Shown: positions 1 to 7,983 of the stretch, in pieces
Numbering within the stretch: the stretch's first letter is position 1
Layout of the letters: each line of letters opens with the position of its first letter
Assembly (NCBI RefSeq): GCF_020131355.1
Contig: NZ_JAHLEL010000054.1
Location: forward strand, 62,001 to 126,000
Length of the DNA stretch: 64,000 nt
Source: Pseudonocardia sp. ICBG1293
GTDB taxonomy: Bacteria > Actinomycetota > Actinomycetes > Mycobacteriales > Pseudonocardiaceae
Direction of reading: 5' to 3'
Notes under the pieces: model-generated
What the model was told of the DNA's origin: nothing
The model's database searches: none
Seen by the model: the letters and a program-made list of their open reading frames with translations, nothing else
Program-made: the position numbers and the translations under genes

Positions 1-33
1 GCCCTGCACGTCACCGCGGAGCGGGTGGCGTGA
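1..33 (+). CDS. 3' end of an upstream gene (partial)
   Basis: Reading from base 1 in frame gives the ten residues ALHVTAERVA followed by TGA at 31-33. This stop overlaps the GTG start of the next gene as GTGA (30-33), the junction seen at many other gene pairs in this window, so a co-transcribed upstream gene probably ends here. Too little is visible to name a function. Confidence 0.5.
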   Translation, partial: ALHVTAERVA

Positions 34-794
34 GCACCAGCCTGGGCAAGGCGCTGCGGATCCTGGTGGTCCTCGGGGAGGGCCCGGCGTCGCTCGACCA
101 GCTCGCCACGGCGCTGGAGGTGCACAAGACGACCGTGCTGCGGTTGCTGCGCACCCTGGCCGACGAGCACTTCGTGCACCGGGACGACCACCACCGCTAC
201 CGGCTCGGCTCGCGACTGTTCGAGCTGTCCTCGCGCGGGCTGGAGCAGCGCGAGGTCCGGGCCGTCGCGGCGCCGCACCTGCACGCGTTCAACCGCGCGC
301 ACGGCCACACCGTGCACCTGTCCGAACGCGACGGCGACGAGATCGTCTACATCGACAAGCTGGAGTCGCACGACCACGTGCGGATGGCCTCGCGGGTCGG
401 GTTGCGGGGCCCGGTGCACTCCACCGCCGCCGGCAAGGTCCTGCTCGCCGACCTGCCCGCCGCCGACCTCGGCCGGGTCCTCGACACCGTCGTGTTCACC
501 CCCCGCACCCCGCACACCCTCACCGACCGCGACGCCTACCTCGCCGAGCTCGACCGGGTCCGCGACCAGGGCTGGGCGCAGGACCGCGAGGAGAACGAAC
601 CCTCGATCAACTGCATCGGGGCGCCGGTCCGCGGACCGGCCGGAACCGTGGTGGCGGCGGTGTCGGTCTCCGTGCCGTCCATCGTCGCCGGCTACCACCA
701 GCTGATGGAGCTGGTCCCGTCACTGCTGGCCGTCACCGGGGCGATCTCCCGGGACAACGGCTGGCGACCGACCCGAGAGGAACCCCCCGTATGA
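30..794 (+). CDS. IclR-family transcriptional regulator
   Basis: 254 aa, the usual IclR length. The N-terminal winged helix-turn-helix spans about residues 3-65 (SLGKALRIL, then VHKTTVLRLLRTL as the recognition helix). The C-terminal effector domain (about 80-245) keeps the family signature GPVHSTAAGKVLLA and the late ENEPSINCIGAPV stretch. The GTG at 30 places the family-typical SLGKALRIL right at the start and overlaps the stop of the upstream frame. Its stop overlaps the ATG of the RidA gene (ATGA, 791-794), so the two are translationally coupled. IclR proteins usually control a neighbouring catabolic operon, here probably the genes upstream of the window. The effector is unknown. Confidence 0.9.
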   Translation: MSTSLGKALRILVVLGEGPASLDQLATALEVHKTTVLRLLRTLADEHFVHRDDHHRYRLGSRLFELSSRGLEQREVRAVAAPHLHAFNRAHGHTVHLSERDGDEIVYIDKLESHDHVRMASRVGLRGPVHSTAAGKVLLADLPAADLGRVLDTVVFTPRTPHTLTDRDAYLAELDRVRDQGWAQDREENEPSINCIGAPVRGPAGTVVAAVSVSVPSIVAGYHQLMELVPSLLAVTGAISRDNGWRPTREEPPV

Positions 795-1207
795 GCACGA
801 CCGCCGACGGCGCCGTCTCCACCCCCGACGCGCCCGCGCCGGCGCACACCTTCAGCCAGGGCGTCCGCCGGGGCGGGCTGCTGCAGGTCTCCGGCCAGGG
901 CCCGATGGACCCGGCCACGAAGCAGTACATCGCGCCGGGCGACGTGCACGCCCAGACCCTGCGCACCCTGGAGAACGTCCGCGCGATCCTGGAGGCCGGC
1001 GGCGCGTCGGTCGGTGACGTCCTGATGTTCCGGGTGTACCTCACCGAGCGGGAGCACTTCACCGCGATGAACGACGCCTACGGCGAGTTCGTCTCCCGGC
1101 ACGTCCCCGAGGGCGCGGCGCTCCCCGCCCGCACCACGGTCTTCGTGGGCCTGCCCCACGCCGAGATGCTGGTGGAGATCGACGCCCTGGCCGCTCCCGC
1201 CGCGTAG
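791..1207 (+). CDS. RidA/YjgF-family protein
   Basis: 138 aa. RidA proteins hydrolyse reactive enamine/imine intermediates released by PLP enzymes, and catabolic members act as pathway deaminases. Family features are visible: G-LLQVSGQGPMDP near residue 36, the helix TLRTLENVRAILEAGGAS, and PARTTVFVGLP near residue 117, whose Arg corresponds to the carboxylate-binding Arg of active RidA. About 20 extra N-terminal residues precede the core. It overlaps the IclR gene by 4 bp, which suggests a role in the same amino-acid or amine pathway. A strong hairpin follows at 1218-1257. Confidence 0.85.
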   Translation: MSTTADGAVSTPDAPAPAHTFSQGVRRGGLLQVSGQGPMDPATKQYIAPGDVHAQTLRTLENVRAILEAGGASVGDVLMFRVYLTEREHFTAMNDAYGEFVSRHVPEGAALPARTTVFVGLPHAEMLVEIDALAAPAA

Positions 1208-1217
1208 TGCTCGTCGA

Positions 1218-1257
1218 GACGCACGTCCTCGCCCCCGGCAGGGCGGAGACGTGCGTC
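1218..1257 (+). terminator. Hairpin terminator after the RidA gene
   Basis: Two 17-nt arms (1218-1234 and 1241-1257, outer ends GACGCACGTC/GACGTGCGTC) pair with two mismatches around the loop CCGGCA, 10 nt after the RidA stop. There is no U-tract, which is usual for high-GC actinobacterial terminators. Confidence 0.7.
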
Positions 1258-1351
1258 CCGGTGGGCGTCGCGCGGTGGTCCGCCGCGGGCGAGGGTGCGC
1301 CACGTGGCACGTCGCGTCGTCGGGGCGGGACAGCGGGACGCCCGCGGGCGC

Positions 1352-1621
1352 TCAGCGGGCGTAGCGCAGCTCCGCCCGTGCCCGGGCCTTGGCCGCCTCC
1401 ACCTCGCGATCCTTCGGCGGGGCGGTGGTGGTGAGCCCGTCGAGCAGCTCCCGGGTCGCCGCGGCGACGGCGGCGACCGCCTTCTCGAACGCCTCCGCGT
1501 TGGCCTGCGACGGCTTCGCCGCCCCGGCGATCTTGCGGACGTACTGCAGGGCCGCGGCGTCCACCTCGTCGGTGGTGGCCGGCGGCTCGAAGTTGTGCAG
1601 CGTCCGGATGTTGCGGCACAT
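1352..1621 (-). CDS. DUF2277 family protein
   Basis: 89 aa starting MCRNIRTLHNFEPPATTDEV, the hallmark N-terminus of the DUF2277 family, with its early Cys, RNIR and FEPPAT. The function is unknown. The helical remainder (EVDAAALQYVRKIAG, then a KDREVEAAKARARAEL tail) suggests a small cytosolic all-helical protein. A GTG two codons upstream (1627) is also possible, but the family normally begins MCRN, so the ATG at 1621 is preferred; a G-rich stretch precedes it. It lies 72 bp after the epimerase gene on the same strand, with a hairpin between, so it may have its own promoter. Confidence 0.8.
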   Translation of the reverse strand: MCRNIRTLHNFEPPATTDEVDAAALQYVRKIAGAAKPSQANAEAFEKAVAAVAAATRELLDGLTTTAPPKDREVEAAKARARAELRYAR

Positions 1622-1641
1622 GGGCACCCCCCGGATACGAC

Positions 1642-1680
1642 GACGGCCCGCCCCGCGACGGTAGCGCGGAACGGGCCGTC
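1642..1680 (-). terminator. Probable terminator of the sugar-modification operon
   Basis: Arms GACGGCCCG (1642-1650) and CGGGCCGTC (1672-1680) are perfect complements. The 21-nt interior contains a second small stem (CCGCG/CGCGG). It lies 14 nt past the epimerase stop (1694) and before the DUF2277 start. Confidence 0.5.
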
Positions 1681-1693
1681 GGCCGAGCGACGG

Positions 1694-2719
1694 CTACTTC
1701 ACGACGTGCATCGACCCGTCGAGCTCCCCCGCCGCCTGACGACGGTTGAGCACCGCGAGCCGGGTGAAGGAGTTGTCGAACGCGCCCTGGGTCAGGCCGC
1801 GGGCCCGGTACTCGGTGGCGAGCTGCTCGGCGCCGGCCGGGATCGTCCAGGACGCCTCGAAGCCCAGCTCCTTGCGGGCCCGGGAGAAGTCCACCCGGTA
1901 GGACCGCGGGTCGTTCCCGGCCTCGCCGGTGATGTTCAGCGTCGAGCCGGGGACGGCGTCGATCACCGCCTGGGCGATCTCGGCGACGGTCCGGTTGTTC
2001 TTCTCGGTGCCGACGTTGTAGGCCCGGGACCGCACGACGTCGGCCGGGGCGCCCAGCGCGGCGACGACGGCACCGGCGATGTCCTCGGCGTGCGCGAGCG
2101 GGCGCCACGGGGTGCCGTCGGAGAGCACCGTGACCTCGTTCGTCAGGATCGCGCGGCCGACCAGGTTGTTCAGCACGATGTCGGCGCGCAGCCGCGGCGA
2201 GAAGCCGAACGCGGTCGCGTTGCGCATCGAGACCGGCACGAAGTCGGCGTCGGCGAGCTCGGCGAGGTCGTCCTCGACGCGGACCTTCGAGATCGCGTAC
2301 GGGGTGACCGGCTTGAGCGGGGCGTCCTCGTCGACGAGGTCGTCGCCGGACTGGGCGCCGTACACCGAGCAGGTGGAGGCGTAGACGAAGCGGCCGACAC
2401 CGGCGTCCTTCGACAGCCGGGCCAGCCGGGTCGACGCGTGGTGGTTGATGTCGTAGGTGATCTCCGGTGCGAGCGACCCCAGCGGGTCGTTCGACAGCGC
2501 CGCCATGTGGACGACGGCGTCGAAGCCGGAGAGCTGCTCCACGGTCACGTCACGCAGGTCGGTGCCGACGCCCTCGACGTCGGGGGTGTCCAGCGAACCC
2601 AGCACGCAGTCCGCGAACAGCCCGGAGTCCAGGCCGGTCACCTCGTGACCCGCGGCGGCCAGCAACGGCGCCATCACGGTCCCGAGGTAGCCCTGGTGCC
2701 CGGTGAGCAGTACGCGCAT
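1694..2719 (-). CDS. NAD-dependent epimerase/dehydratase (extended SDR)
   Basis: 341 aa. The Rossmann motif TGHQGYLG (residues 6-13) binds the NAD(P) cofactor, HMAAL follows at about residue 71, and the active site is STCSVYGAQ (Ser) with YAISK (Tyr-x3-Lys, about residues 146-150). This is the architecture of UDP- or dTDP-sugar 4-epimerases and dehydratases. The start is supported by AAAGGGACATTC before the ATG. It is the last strongly linked gene of a four-gene run (methyltransferase, nucleotidyltransferase, PIG-L deacetylase, epimerase) with 1-28 bp gaps, so it probably acts on the same activated sugar. The exact substrate cannot be read from sequence. Confidence 0.85.
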   Translation of the reverse strand: MRVLLTGHQGYLGTVMAPLLAAAGHEVTGLDSGLFADCVLGSLDTPDVEGVGTDLRDVTVEQLSGFDAVVHMAALSNDPLGSLAPEITYDINHHASTRLARLSKDAGVGRFVYASTCSVYGAQSGDDLVDEDAPLKPVTPYAISKVRVEDDLAELADADFVPVSMRNATAFGFSPRLRADIVLNNLVGRAILTNEVTVLSDGTPWRPLAHAEDIAGAVVAALGAPADVVRSRAYNVGTEKNNRTVAEIAQAVIDAVPGSTLNITGEAGNDPRSYRVDFSRARKELGFEASWTIPAGAEQLATEYRARGLTQGAFDNSFTRLAVLNRRQAAGELDGSMHVVK

Positions 2720-2747
2720 GAATGTCCCTTTCTCGGTGTGTGCGGGG

Positions 2748-3422
2748 TCAGAAGCCGCCGGGCTCGGAGCCGACCATCGGCGCCGGCGACAGTGTCATCT
2801 TCTGGACGTGGAAGGCCTCGGCGTAGCGGGCGTGGCACTGCACACCACGCACGCGGGCCAGGCCGCGGAAGGTCTCGTCGTCGAACCAGGTGCGGTCGCG
2901 CTGGCTGCCGTAGTGCTCGTTCAGCTTGGCGACCTTCTCGGTGAGCACCGGCTCGGACAGCGGCAGGAACACCGTCGGCTGTACGAGGTCACCTTCCCAC
3001 TTGAGGATCTCGTAGCCGAGCGTCAGGTGGTCACGGAAGGCGGTCGGGATCATCTGCGACAACGTCCGGTGGTCCTGGTGGGCGTCGTGCGGTGACGGCC
3101 CGAACACCAGGTCCGGCTCGCCGCGGGTGCGCAGGTCCTCCAGCGCCGTCTTGGCCCGCTCCCAGTGCTGCGGGACCCGGCCGTCGGGCAGGTCCAGCAC
3201 GACGACCTCGAGATGCGCACCCGGGGTGAACGCGGCCAGCGCGGCCCGCTCCTCCTCCTCGCGCAGCGAGCCGGCCCCGGTCAGGACCAGGGCGGTGACC
3301 TGCACACCCGGGTAGGCACGGCACAGCTCCAGCAGCGTCCCACCGGCCCCGATCGGGATGTCGTCGCAGTGCGCGCCGAGCAGCAGGATGCGGTCCAGCC
3401 GCTCGGGCAACAGGTTCAGCAC
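2748..3422 (-). CDS. PIG-L (LmbE-like) family deacetylase
   Basis: 224 aa. The zinc-binding signature AHCDDIPIGAGG (His-x-Asp-Asp) lies at about residues 17-28, and the second metal-site motif PHDAHQDH at about 112-119. Known members remove acetyl from N-acetylglucosaminyl groups (MshB, LmbE, PIG-L). The start GTG lies 28 bp after the nucleotidyltransferase stop. Within this operon it most likely deacetylates an amino sugar or a sugar-linked intermediate. It is not mshB by context, since no mycothiol genes are adjacent. Confidence 0.85.
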   Translation of the reverse strand: MLNLLPERLDRILLLGAHCDDIPIGAGGTLLELCRAYPGVQVTALVLTGAGSLREEEERAALAAFTPGAHLEVVVLDLPDGRVPQHWERAKTALEDLRTRGEPDLVFGPSPHDAHQDHRTLSQMIPTAFRDHLTLGYEILKWEGDLVQPTVFLPLSEPVLTEKVAKLNEHYGSQRDRTWFDDETFRGLARVRGVQCHARYAEAFHVQKMTLSPAPMVGSEPGGF

Positions 3423-3450
3423 GTCTCTCGATCCCCCGGGTGGTGCGCGG

Positions 3451-4290
3451 TCAGGCGCGCTGGTGGCTGCTGCGGTGCATCTCCGCGATGGCGGCCTGCA
3501 GCGGGTCGCGGTCGGTCCCGTGGGACTCCCAGAGCATCCACGGCCGCGCGCCGCTCTGGTAGGCCGCCTCCAGGGCGTTGCGTTCCTTCACGGTGTCCGC
3601 GGGCTGCCAGAAGCCGCGGTGCCGGTAGGCCGCCATGCGACCGCTGCGGGCCAGCGGGGCGGCGGCGTCGGCGATCAGGTCGCAGTCCTTCTCCAGGAAG
3701 TCGAAGATCTCCGGCCGGAACATCAGGTAGCCGCCGTTCTCCCAGATCGGCATCTCCTGCAGCGTCGTGATCGATTCCAGCCTGCCGTTCTCGTCGACGT
3801 CGACGCAGTGGAAGGCCGACTGGGGCGGCACCGCCATCAGCTGGCCGACGGCGTCGGTCCCGGTGAAGTGCTCGACCATCCTGTCCAGCGGCGCGTCGGT
3901 CAGCACGTCGGCGTAGTTCGCGTGGAACATCTCCTCGTCGGCGACCAGCGCCTTCACCCGGCGCAGGCGCTCGCCGATCGGCGAGTCCAGACCGGTGTGG
4001 ACGAACGTGATGTTCCAGTCCTGGATGTCGCTGCCCATCAGCTCGATCTCGTTCTGGTGCAGCACGAAGTCGTTGGACTCGGTCTCGTCGTAGTTCAGGA
4101 AGTAGTTCTTGATGTGGTGGGCACCGTAGCCCAGGCACAGCACGAAGTCCTTGTGGCCGAAGTGGGCGTAGTAGCGCATGACGTGCCAGATCAGGGGCCG
4201 CGGCCCCACCGGGTGCATCGGCTTCGGGAGGTCGGAGGCGCCGTCGCGCATCCGCATGCCGTAACCACCGCAGAACAGGACGACCTTCAC
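3451..4290 (-). CDS. Sugar-phosphate nucleotidyltransferase (RfbF-like)
   Basis: 279 aa. It begins with KVVLFCGGYGMRMRDG, the nucleotide-binding loop of the glucose-1-phosphate cytidylyl/thymidylyltransferase superfamily, followed by LPKPMHPVGPRPLIWHVM. The common GGxGTRL loop is varied to GGYGMRM. The later MPIWENGGYLMFRPEIFDF and GFWQPADTVKE segments resemble RfbF. The GTG start at 4290 lies 1 bp after the upstream methyltransferase stop, so the junction is tightly coupled. It should activate a hexose-1-phosphate as an NDP-sugar for the other enzymes of the cluster. Cytidylyl specificity is inference. Confidence 0.8.
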   Translation of the reverse strand: MKVVLFCGGYGMRMRDGASDLPKPMHPVGPRPLIWHVMRYYAHFGHKDFVLCLGYGAHHIKNYFLNYDETESNDFVLHQNEIELMGSDIQDWNITFVHTGLDSPIGERLRRVKALVADEEMFHANYADVLTDAPLDRMVEHFTGTDAVGQLMAVPPQSAFHCVDVDENGRLESITTLQEMPIWENGGYLMFRPEIFDFLEKDCDLIADAAAPLARSGRMAAYRHRGFWQPADTVKERNALEAAYQSGARPWMLWESHGTDRDPLQAAIAEMHRSSHQRA

Positions 4291-4291
4291 G

Positions 4292-5620
4292 TCAGACCAC
4301 CTCGAGCGACGGGATCGGGAAGACCAGCGTGCCGCCCCACTCACGGACGTAGGACAGCTGCTCGATCAGCTCGGTGCGCAGGTTCCAGGGCAGGACCAGC
4401 ACGTGGTCGGGGCGGTCCTGCGCGATCCGCTCCGGCGCGTGGATCGGGATCCGGGTGCCCGGCGTCAGCCGCCCGTGCTTGTACGGGTTGCGGTCGACGG
4501 TGTACTCGAGCAGGTCGGGCCGGATGCCGCAGTAGTTGAGCAGGGTGTTGCCCTTGCCCGGCGCGCCGTAGCCCACGACGCGCCTGCCCCGGCGGCGGGC
4601 GTCGATGAGGAAGGACACGAGGTCGTCGCGGATGGTGGAGACGGCCTCGGAGAACCCGTCGTGCCCCTCCGGGGTGTGCAGCCCCGCGGCCTCCTCGGCG
4701 GCGAGGACGTCACGGACCGCGGCGCTGGGCCCGCCGGCGATCCCGGCCGGGCGTGCCCACATGCGGATCGAGCCGCCGTGCGTGTCGAGCAGCTCGACGT
4801 CGACCAGGGCCAGACCGCCCGCGGCGAGCGCCCGCTGCCCCGTCAGCAGCGTGTAGTACTGGAAGTGCTCGTGGTAGATCGTGTCGAACTGCCTGCGCTC
4901 GACGAGCGTGAGCAGGTGCTGGACCTCGATCGAGACCCAGCCGTCGTCGGCGACCATCGCGCGCAGGCCCTGCGCGAAGCCGACGACGTCGGGGATGTGG
5001 GCGAACACGTTGTTGCCGCAGACCAGGTCGGCCGGGCCGTGCTCGGCGCGGACCCGGGCCCCGGTCTCCGGGGTGAGGAACGCGGTCAGCGTCGGTACGC
5101 CCTTGTCCCGGGCGGCCTCCCCGACGTTCACGCTCGGCTCGACGCCCAGGCAGCGGATGCCCCTCGCGACCACGTGCTGGAGCAGGTAGCCGTCGTTCGA
5201 CGCGACCTCGACGACGAACGAGCCGGAGCCCAGCCCGGCGCGCTCGGCCGCCGAGTCGACGAAGCGGCGGGCGTGCTCCACCCAGGACGAGCTGAACGAG
5301 GAGAAGTAGGCGTACTCGGAGAACGTCTCCTCCGGGCTGATCTCCGGCGGCAGCTGGGCCAGCAGGCACCCGTTGCACACCCGGACGTGCAACGGGAAGG
5401 TCTGCTCGGGCAGTTGCGCCGTCTGCTCGGTCAGGAACAGCTCGCAGGGCGGTGTCGCGCCCAGGTCGCAGAAACTGCGCAGGTCGGTCGTGCCGCAGAG
5501 ACGGCACGCCGACGCCGTCCCGGCCCCGATGGACGACGTCGTCCCGGAGGTGTCCGCGTTCAGCACGCACGGAAGTGTGTCAACTCGACACGGATCCGCC
5601 GCGCCCGGGGTACGCGTCAC
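4292..5620 (-). CDS. Zinc-binding class I SAM methyltransferase (sugar C-methyltransferase-like)
   Basis: 442 aa. An N-terminal zinc site is formed by CRLC (residues 39-42) and CNGC (82-85). A SAM-binding Rossmann core follows with VEVASNDGYLL near residue 146 and FAHIPDV near 209. The C-terminal lobe contains RRVVGYGAPGKGNTLLNYC near residue 350. This three-part layout is that of the TylC3/NovU-type deoxysugar C-methyltransferases. The first 30 residues are low-complexity, so a later GTG such as 5566 is possible. It is the first gene of the operon and is divergent from tRNA-Gln. With RfbF-like, epimerase and deacetylase partners it suggests a branched or modified cell-surface sugar. Confidence 0.8.
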   Translation of the reverse strand: MTRTPGAADPCRVDTLPCVLNADTSGTTSSIGAGTASACRLCGTTDLRSFCDLGATPPCELFLTEQTAQLPEQTFPLHVRVCNGCLLAQLPPEISPEETFSEYAYFSSFSSSWVEHARRFVDSAAERAGLGSGSFVVEVASNDGYLLQHVVARGIRCLGVEPSVNVGEAARDKGVPTLTAFLTPETGARVRAEHGPADLVCGNNVFAHIPDVVGFAQGLRAMVADDGWVSIEVQHLLTLVERRQFDTIYHEHFQYYTLLTGQRALAAGGLALVDVELLDTHGGSIRMWARPAGIAGGPSAAVRDVLAAEEAAGLHTPEGHDGFSEAVSTIRDDLVSFLIDARRRGRRVVGYGAPGKGNTLLNYCGIRPDLLEYTVDRNPYKHGRLTPGTRIPIHAPERIAQDRPDHVLVLPWNLRTELIEQLSYVREWGGTLVFPIPSLEVV

Positions 5621-5728
5621 CCGTTAGTGGGTGTTTGTCCGTGTCCGCGGTCGTCGCGGGTCCCCGCGCAGGGCGGGTGCGCTGCGAGGACGGCACCGTC
5701 GACGTGTCACGATGACCGGGCCCCACGA

Positions 5729-5799
5729 TCCGCCGTGGTGTAACGGCAGCACCTCGGATTTTGGTTCCGATGGTCCAGGTTCGAATCCTGGCGGCGGAG
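5729..5799 (+). tRNA. tRNA-Gln (anticodon TTG)
   Basis: The acceptor arms TCCGCCG (5729-5735) and CGGCGGA (5792-5798) pair perfectly. The anticodon stem TCGGA/TCCGA encloses the loop TTTTGGT with anticodon TTG at 5761-5763. The T arm contains GGTTCGAATCC. CCA is not encoded. An open frame crosses this tRNA, so the next gene cannot start as far upstream as that frame allows. Confidence 0.95.
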
Positions 5800-5876
5800 C
5801 GCTCCCCGGTCGCACACGCGGAGCCGGTGGCGCGGTCGCCGTCGTCGAACGTGCTCGTGCGGGCGCGCCACGTCAC

Positions 5877-5882
5877 TAGGCT
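5877..5882 (+). promoter_or_regulatory. Leaderless -10 box (TAGGCT) of the peroxidase gene
   Basis: TAGGCT lies exactly 7 nt before the GTG at 5890, and no Shine-Dalgarno sequence is present. This fits the actinobacterial leaderless promoter geometry, where transcription starts at the start codon. Confidence 0.6.
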
Positions 5883-5889
5883 GCGGGCC

Positions 5890-6834
5890 GTGACCCCCAC
5901 CACGGACACCGCGCCCGAGCCCCAGGACGTCACCGCGCCGCTCACCGCGGCGGCCGCCTTCCTCGTCCTGCGGGTCGCCGACGGCGCCGAGGACCGGGTC
6001 CGCGCGGTGCTCGGCGACACCGCGGGCCTGGTCAAGACGGTCCGGATCGGGGCCGACGGCGCGGCGTTCCACTGCACGGTCGGCATCGGACACCGGGTGT
6101 GGGACCGGGTGGTCGGAGGCCCCACACCGCGGGAGCTCGCGCCGTTCCGGGAGATCGCCGGAGCTGCGCACACCGCCGTCGCCACCGAGGGAGACCTGCT
6201 CTACCACCTGCGGGCCGACACGCGGGACCTGGTCGTCCGGTTCGAGATGCTGCTGCTGGAGGCGTTCGGCGACGCGGTCACCGTGGTGGACGAGACGGCG
6301 GGCTTCCGCTACCGGCACGGCCGCGACCTGCTGGACTTCGCCGACGGCACGGCCAACCCGGACGGTGCGGCCCTCCCGGCGGCGACGCTGGTCGGGGACG
6401 AGGACCCGGCGCACGCGGGCGGCAGCTACGTCGTCGTCCAGCGGTACCTGCACGACCTGGCGGCCTGGCGTGGGCAGGGCGTCGCGACGCAGGAGCAGAT
6501 CGTCGGGCGCACCAAGTTCGACGGGGTCGAGCTGCCCGACGCCGAGCAGGGCCAGAAGTCGCACAAGACGCTGTGCACGATCACCGACGACGAGGGCGTC
6601 GAGCACGACATCCTGCGGGACAACATGCCGTTCGCGTCGCCGGGCAGCGGTGAGTACGGCACCTACTTCATCGGCTACTCCCGCCGGCTGTGGGTCGTGG
6701 AGACGATGCTGCGCCGGATGTTCGTCGGCGACCCTCCGCCGCTGCACGACCGCATCCTCGACTACTCGACCCCGACGACGGGCTGCACGTTCTTCGTCCC
6801 CGCCCGACCCGTCCTCGACGGCCTGGGCGACTGA
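5890..6834 (+). CDS. DyP-type heme peroxidase
   Basis: 314 aa. Dye-decolorizing peroxidases reduce H2O2 using heme. The diagnostic Asp region is LDFADGTANP (about residue 150), corresponding to the GXXDG motif. The proximal His is probably in EHDILRDNMPF, and the distal Arg in FIGYSRRLW. There is no signal or Tat peptide, so it is cytosolic and resembles the B-type YfeX group rather than secreted EfeB. The GTG at 5890 was chosen because upstream codons run into tRNA-Gln and because of the leaderless -10 box. A perfect hairpin separates it from the convergent osmC-type gene, another peroxide-defence function. Confidence 0.88.
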   Translation: MTPTTDTAPEPQDVTAPLTAAAAFLVLRVADGAEDRVRAVLGDTAGLVKTVRIGADGAAFHCTVGIGHRVWDRVVGGPTPRELAPFREIAGAAHTAVATEGDLLYHLRADTRDLVVRFEMLLLEAFGDAVTVVDETAGFRYRHGRDLLDFADGTANPDGAALPAATLVGDEDPAHAGGSYVVVQRYLHDLAAWRGQGVATQEQIVGRTKFDGVELPDAEQGQKSHKTLCTITDDEGVEHDILRDNMPFASPGSGEYGTYFIGYSRRLWVVETMLRRMFVGDPPPLHDRILDYSTPTTGCTFFVPARPVLDGLGD

Positions 6835-6846
6835 CCCGGACACGAC

Positions 6847-6878
6847 GACGCCCCGCCCGGAGATCCGGGCGGGGCGTC
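6847..6878. terminator. Bidirectional hairpin terminator
   Basis: A perfect 14-bp stem (GACGCCCCGCCCGG, 6847-6860, with its complement 6865-6878) closes on the tetraloop AGAT between the convergent peroxidase and OsmC genes. Confidence 0.85.
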
Positions 6879-6891
6879 GGGTGTCGGGGTC

Positions 6892-7334
6892 TCAGCTCTC
6901 CAGCGCGGCGTCCAGCGTGATCTCGACGCCGGTCAGCGCCTTCGACACGAGGCAGCCCGCCTTGGCGGCCTCGGCGGCCTTCGCGAAGCCGTCGGCGTCG
7001 AGGCCGGTGACCTCACCGCGCACCTTCAGGGTGATGCCGGTCAGATTGAAGCCGCCGTTGTCCTTGTCCGGCCCGAGCGAGACGTCGGCGGACACGTCGA
7101 GGGACTCGGGCGTCCCCCGGCCTCGGCGATGTTCGCCGAGAGCTGCATCGCGTAGCAGGCGGAGTGCGCCGCGGCGATGAGCTCCTCCGGGCTGGTGGTG
7201 CCGCCGGCGTCGTCCGCGGCACGCTTGGGGAAGCTGACCTCGTAGGTGCCGACCTTGGAGCTGGACAGCTCGACCTGGCCGGACCCCTGCTCCAGGGTGC
7301 CGTTCCATGCGGTGCGGGCGCTGCGCGTGGGCAT
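6892..7334 (-). pseudogene. OsmC-family peroxiredoxin gene with a -1 frameshift
   Basis: The N-terminal half (MPTRSARTAWNGTLEQGSG to SANIAEAGG) starts at the ATG 7334 with a good GGAGGT site. It contains the first conserved Cys in SACYAMQL. The C-terminal half (TPESLDVSADVSLGPD to LDAALES) is in the other frame and carries the second Cys in AGCLVSKAL. The shift falls at the five-G run (C run 7114-7118 on the plus strand). Adding one G restores an intact 147-aa OsmC/Ohr-type protein with both catalytic cysteines, which reduces organic hydroperoxides. The cause is either a true mutation or a homopolymer sequencing error. Upstream, CGGTT-N6-AACCG (7359-7374) is a weak operator candidate. Confidence 0.8.
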
Positions 7335-7437
7335 CGTGACCTCCGTGTCGTGGGTGACCGGTTTTGCACAACCGATCATGCGGCAGTCTTCTCCGCTCCG
7401 GTCGTTCCCGCCACCCCCGGCCGGCAAACGCGGCGGG

Positions 7438-7959
7438 TCAGCGGGGGATGTTGGTGACCTCGACCCGGTCGCCGACCTGCAGCGAGGTGAACCAGCGCTC
7501 GGCGTCGGCGCGGGACAGCCGGACACAGCCCGCGGACTCGGTCTCGGTGTTGCCCTCGTGGAAGGCGATGCCACCGGGGGCGAAGAAGACCGCGAAGGGC
7601 ATCGGCGCGTTGTTGAACTCCGCGCTGCGGTGGTCCTTGTTCTTCCACTGGACCTGGAAGACCCCGGCCGGGGTGCGCTGGCCCTTCTTCCCGAACGACG
7701 CCGGGACCGGCCCGGCCTCGATCCGTCCGTCGCGGATCAGCCAGGCCGTGCTGTTCGCGAGGTCGACGCAGGCGCGCGCGGCCGCCGTGCACGGAGTGCC
7801 CTCGGCGAGCAGCGGGCCGCCCCGCCCGGGCTCCGTCGGCGCCGCGGACGCCGTCCCGATCATCCCGGCGGTCAGACCGGCCAGCACCAGCCCCACCACC
7901 GTGACCAGGACCATCATCACCCGGGGCCGCCGACGGCGTCCCTCGACCTCGCGCGTCAT
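7438..7959 (-). CDS. L,D-transpeptidase (YkuD domain), membrane-anchored or secreted
   Basis: 173 aa. The basic N-terminus TREVEGRRRRPR precedes a hydrophobic segment VMMVLVTVVGLVLAGL ending near GTASA-A, which is a signal peptide or anchor. The YkuD domain follows, with GQRTPAGVFQVQWK and the catalytic stretch IAFHEGNTETESAGCVRLS holding His and nucleophilic Cys. Such enzymes make 3-3 crosslinks in actinobacterial peptidoglycan or attach proteins. The residue before Gly-Cys is Ala where the classical motif has His (SHGC), so the active site is slightly divergent. The start ATG 7959 has a GGAG about 9 nt upstream. A 24-bp palindrome sits just upstream. Confidence 0.85.
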   Translation of the reverse strand: MTREVEGRRRRPRVMMVLVTVVGLVLAGLTAGMIGTASAAPTEPGRGGPLLAEGTPCTAAARACVDLANSTAWLIRDGRIEAGPVPASFGKKGQRTPAGVFQVQWKNKDHRSAEFNNAPMPFAVFFAPGGIAFHEGNTETESAGCVRLSRADAERWFTSLQVGDRVEVTNIPR

Positions 7960-7983
7960 CGCACTCCGCTCATCGGCATCGCG

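Noticed and set aside
5729..5799. tRNA-Gln or tRNA-Ala as an integration (att) site
   Set aside because: No integrase and no duplicated tRNA 3' end was seen near either tRNA.
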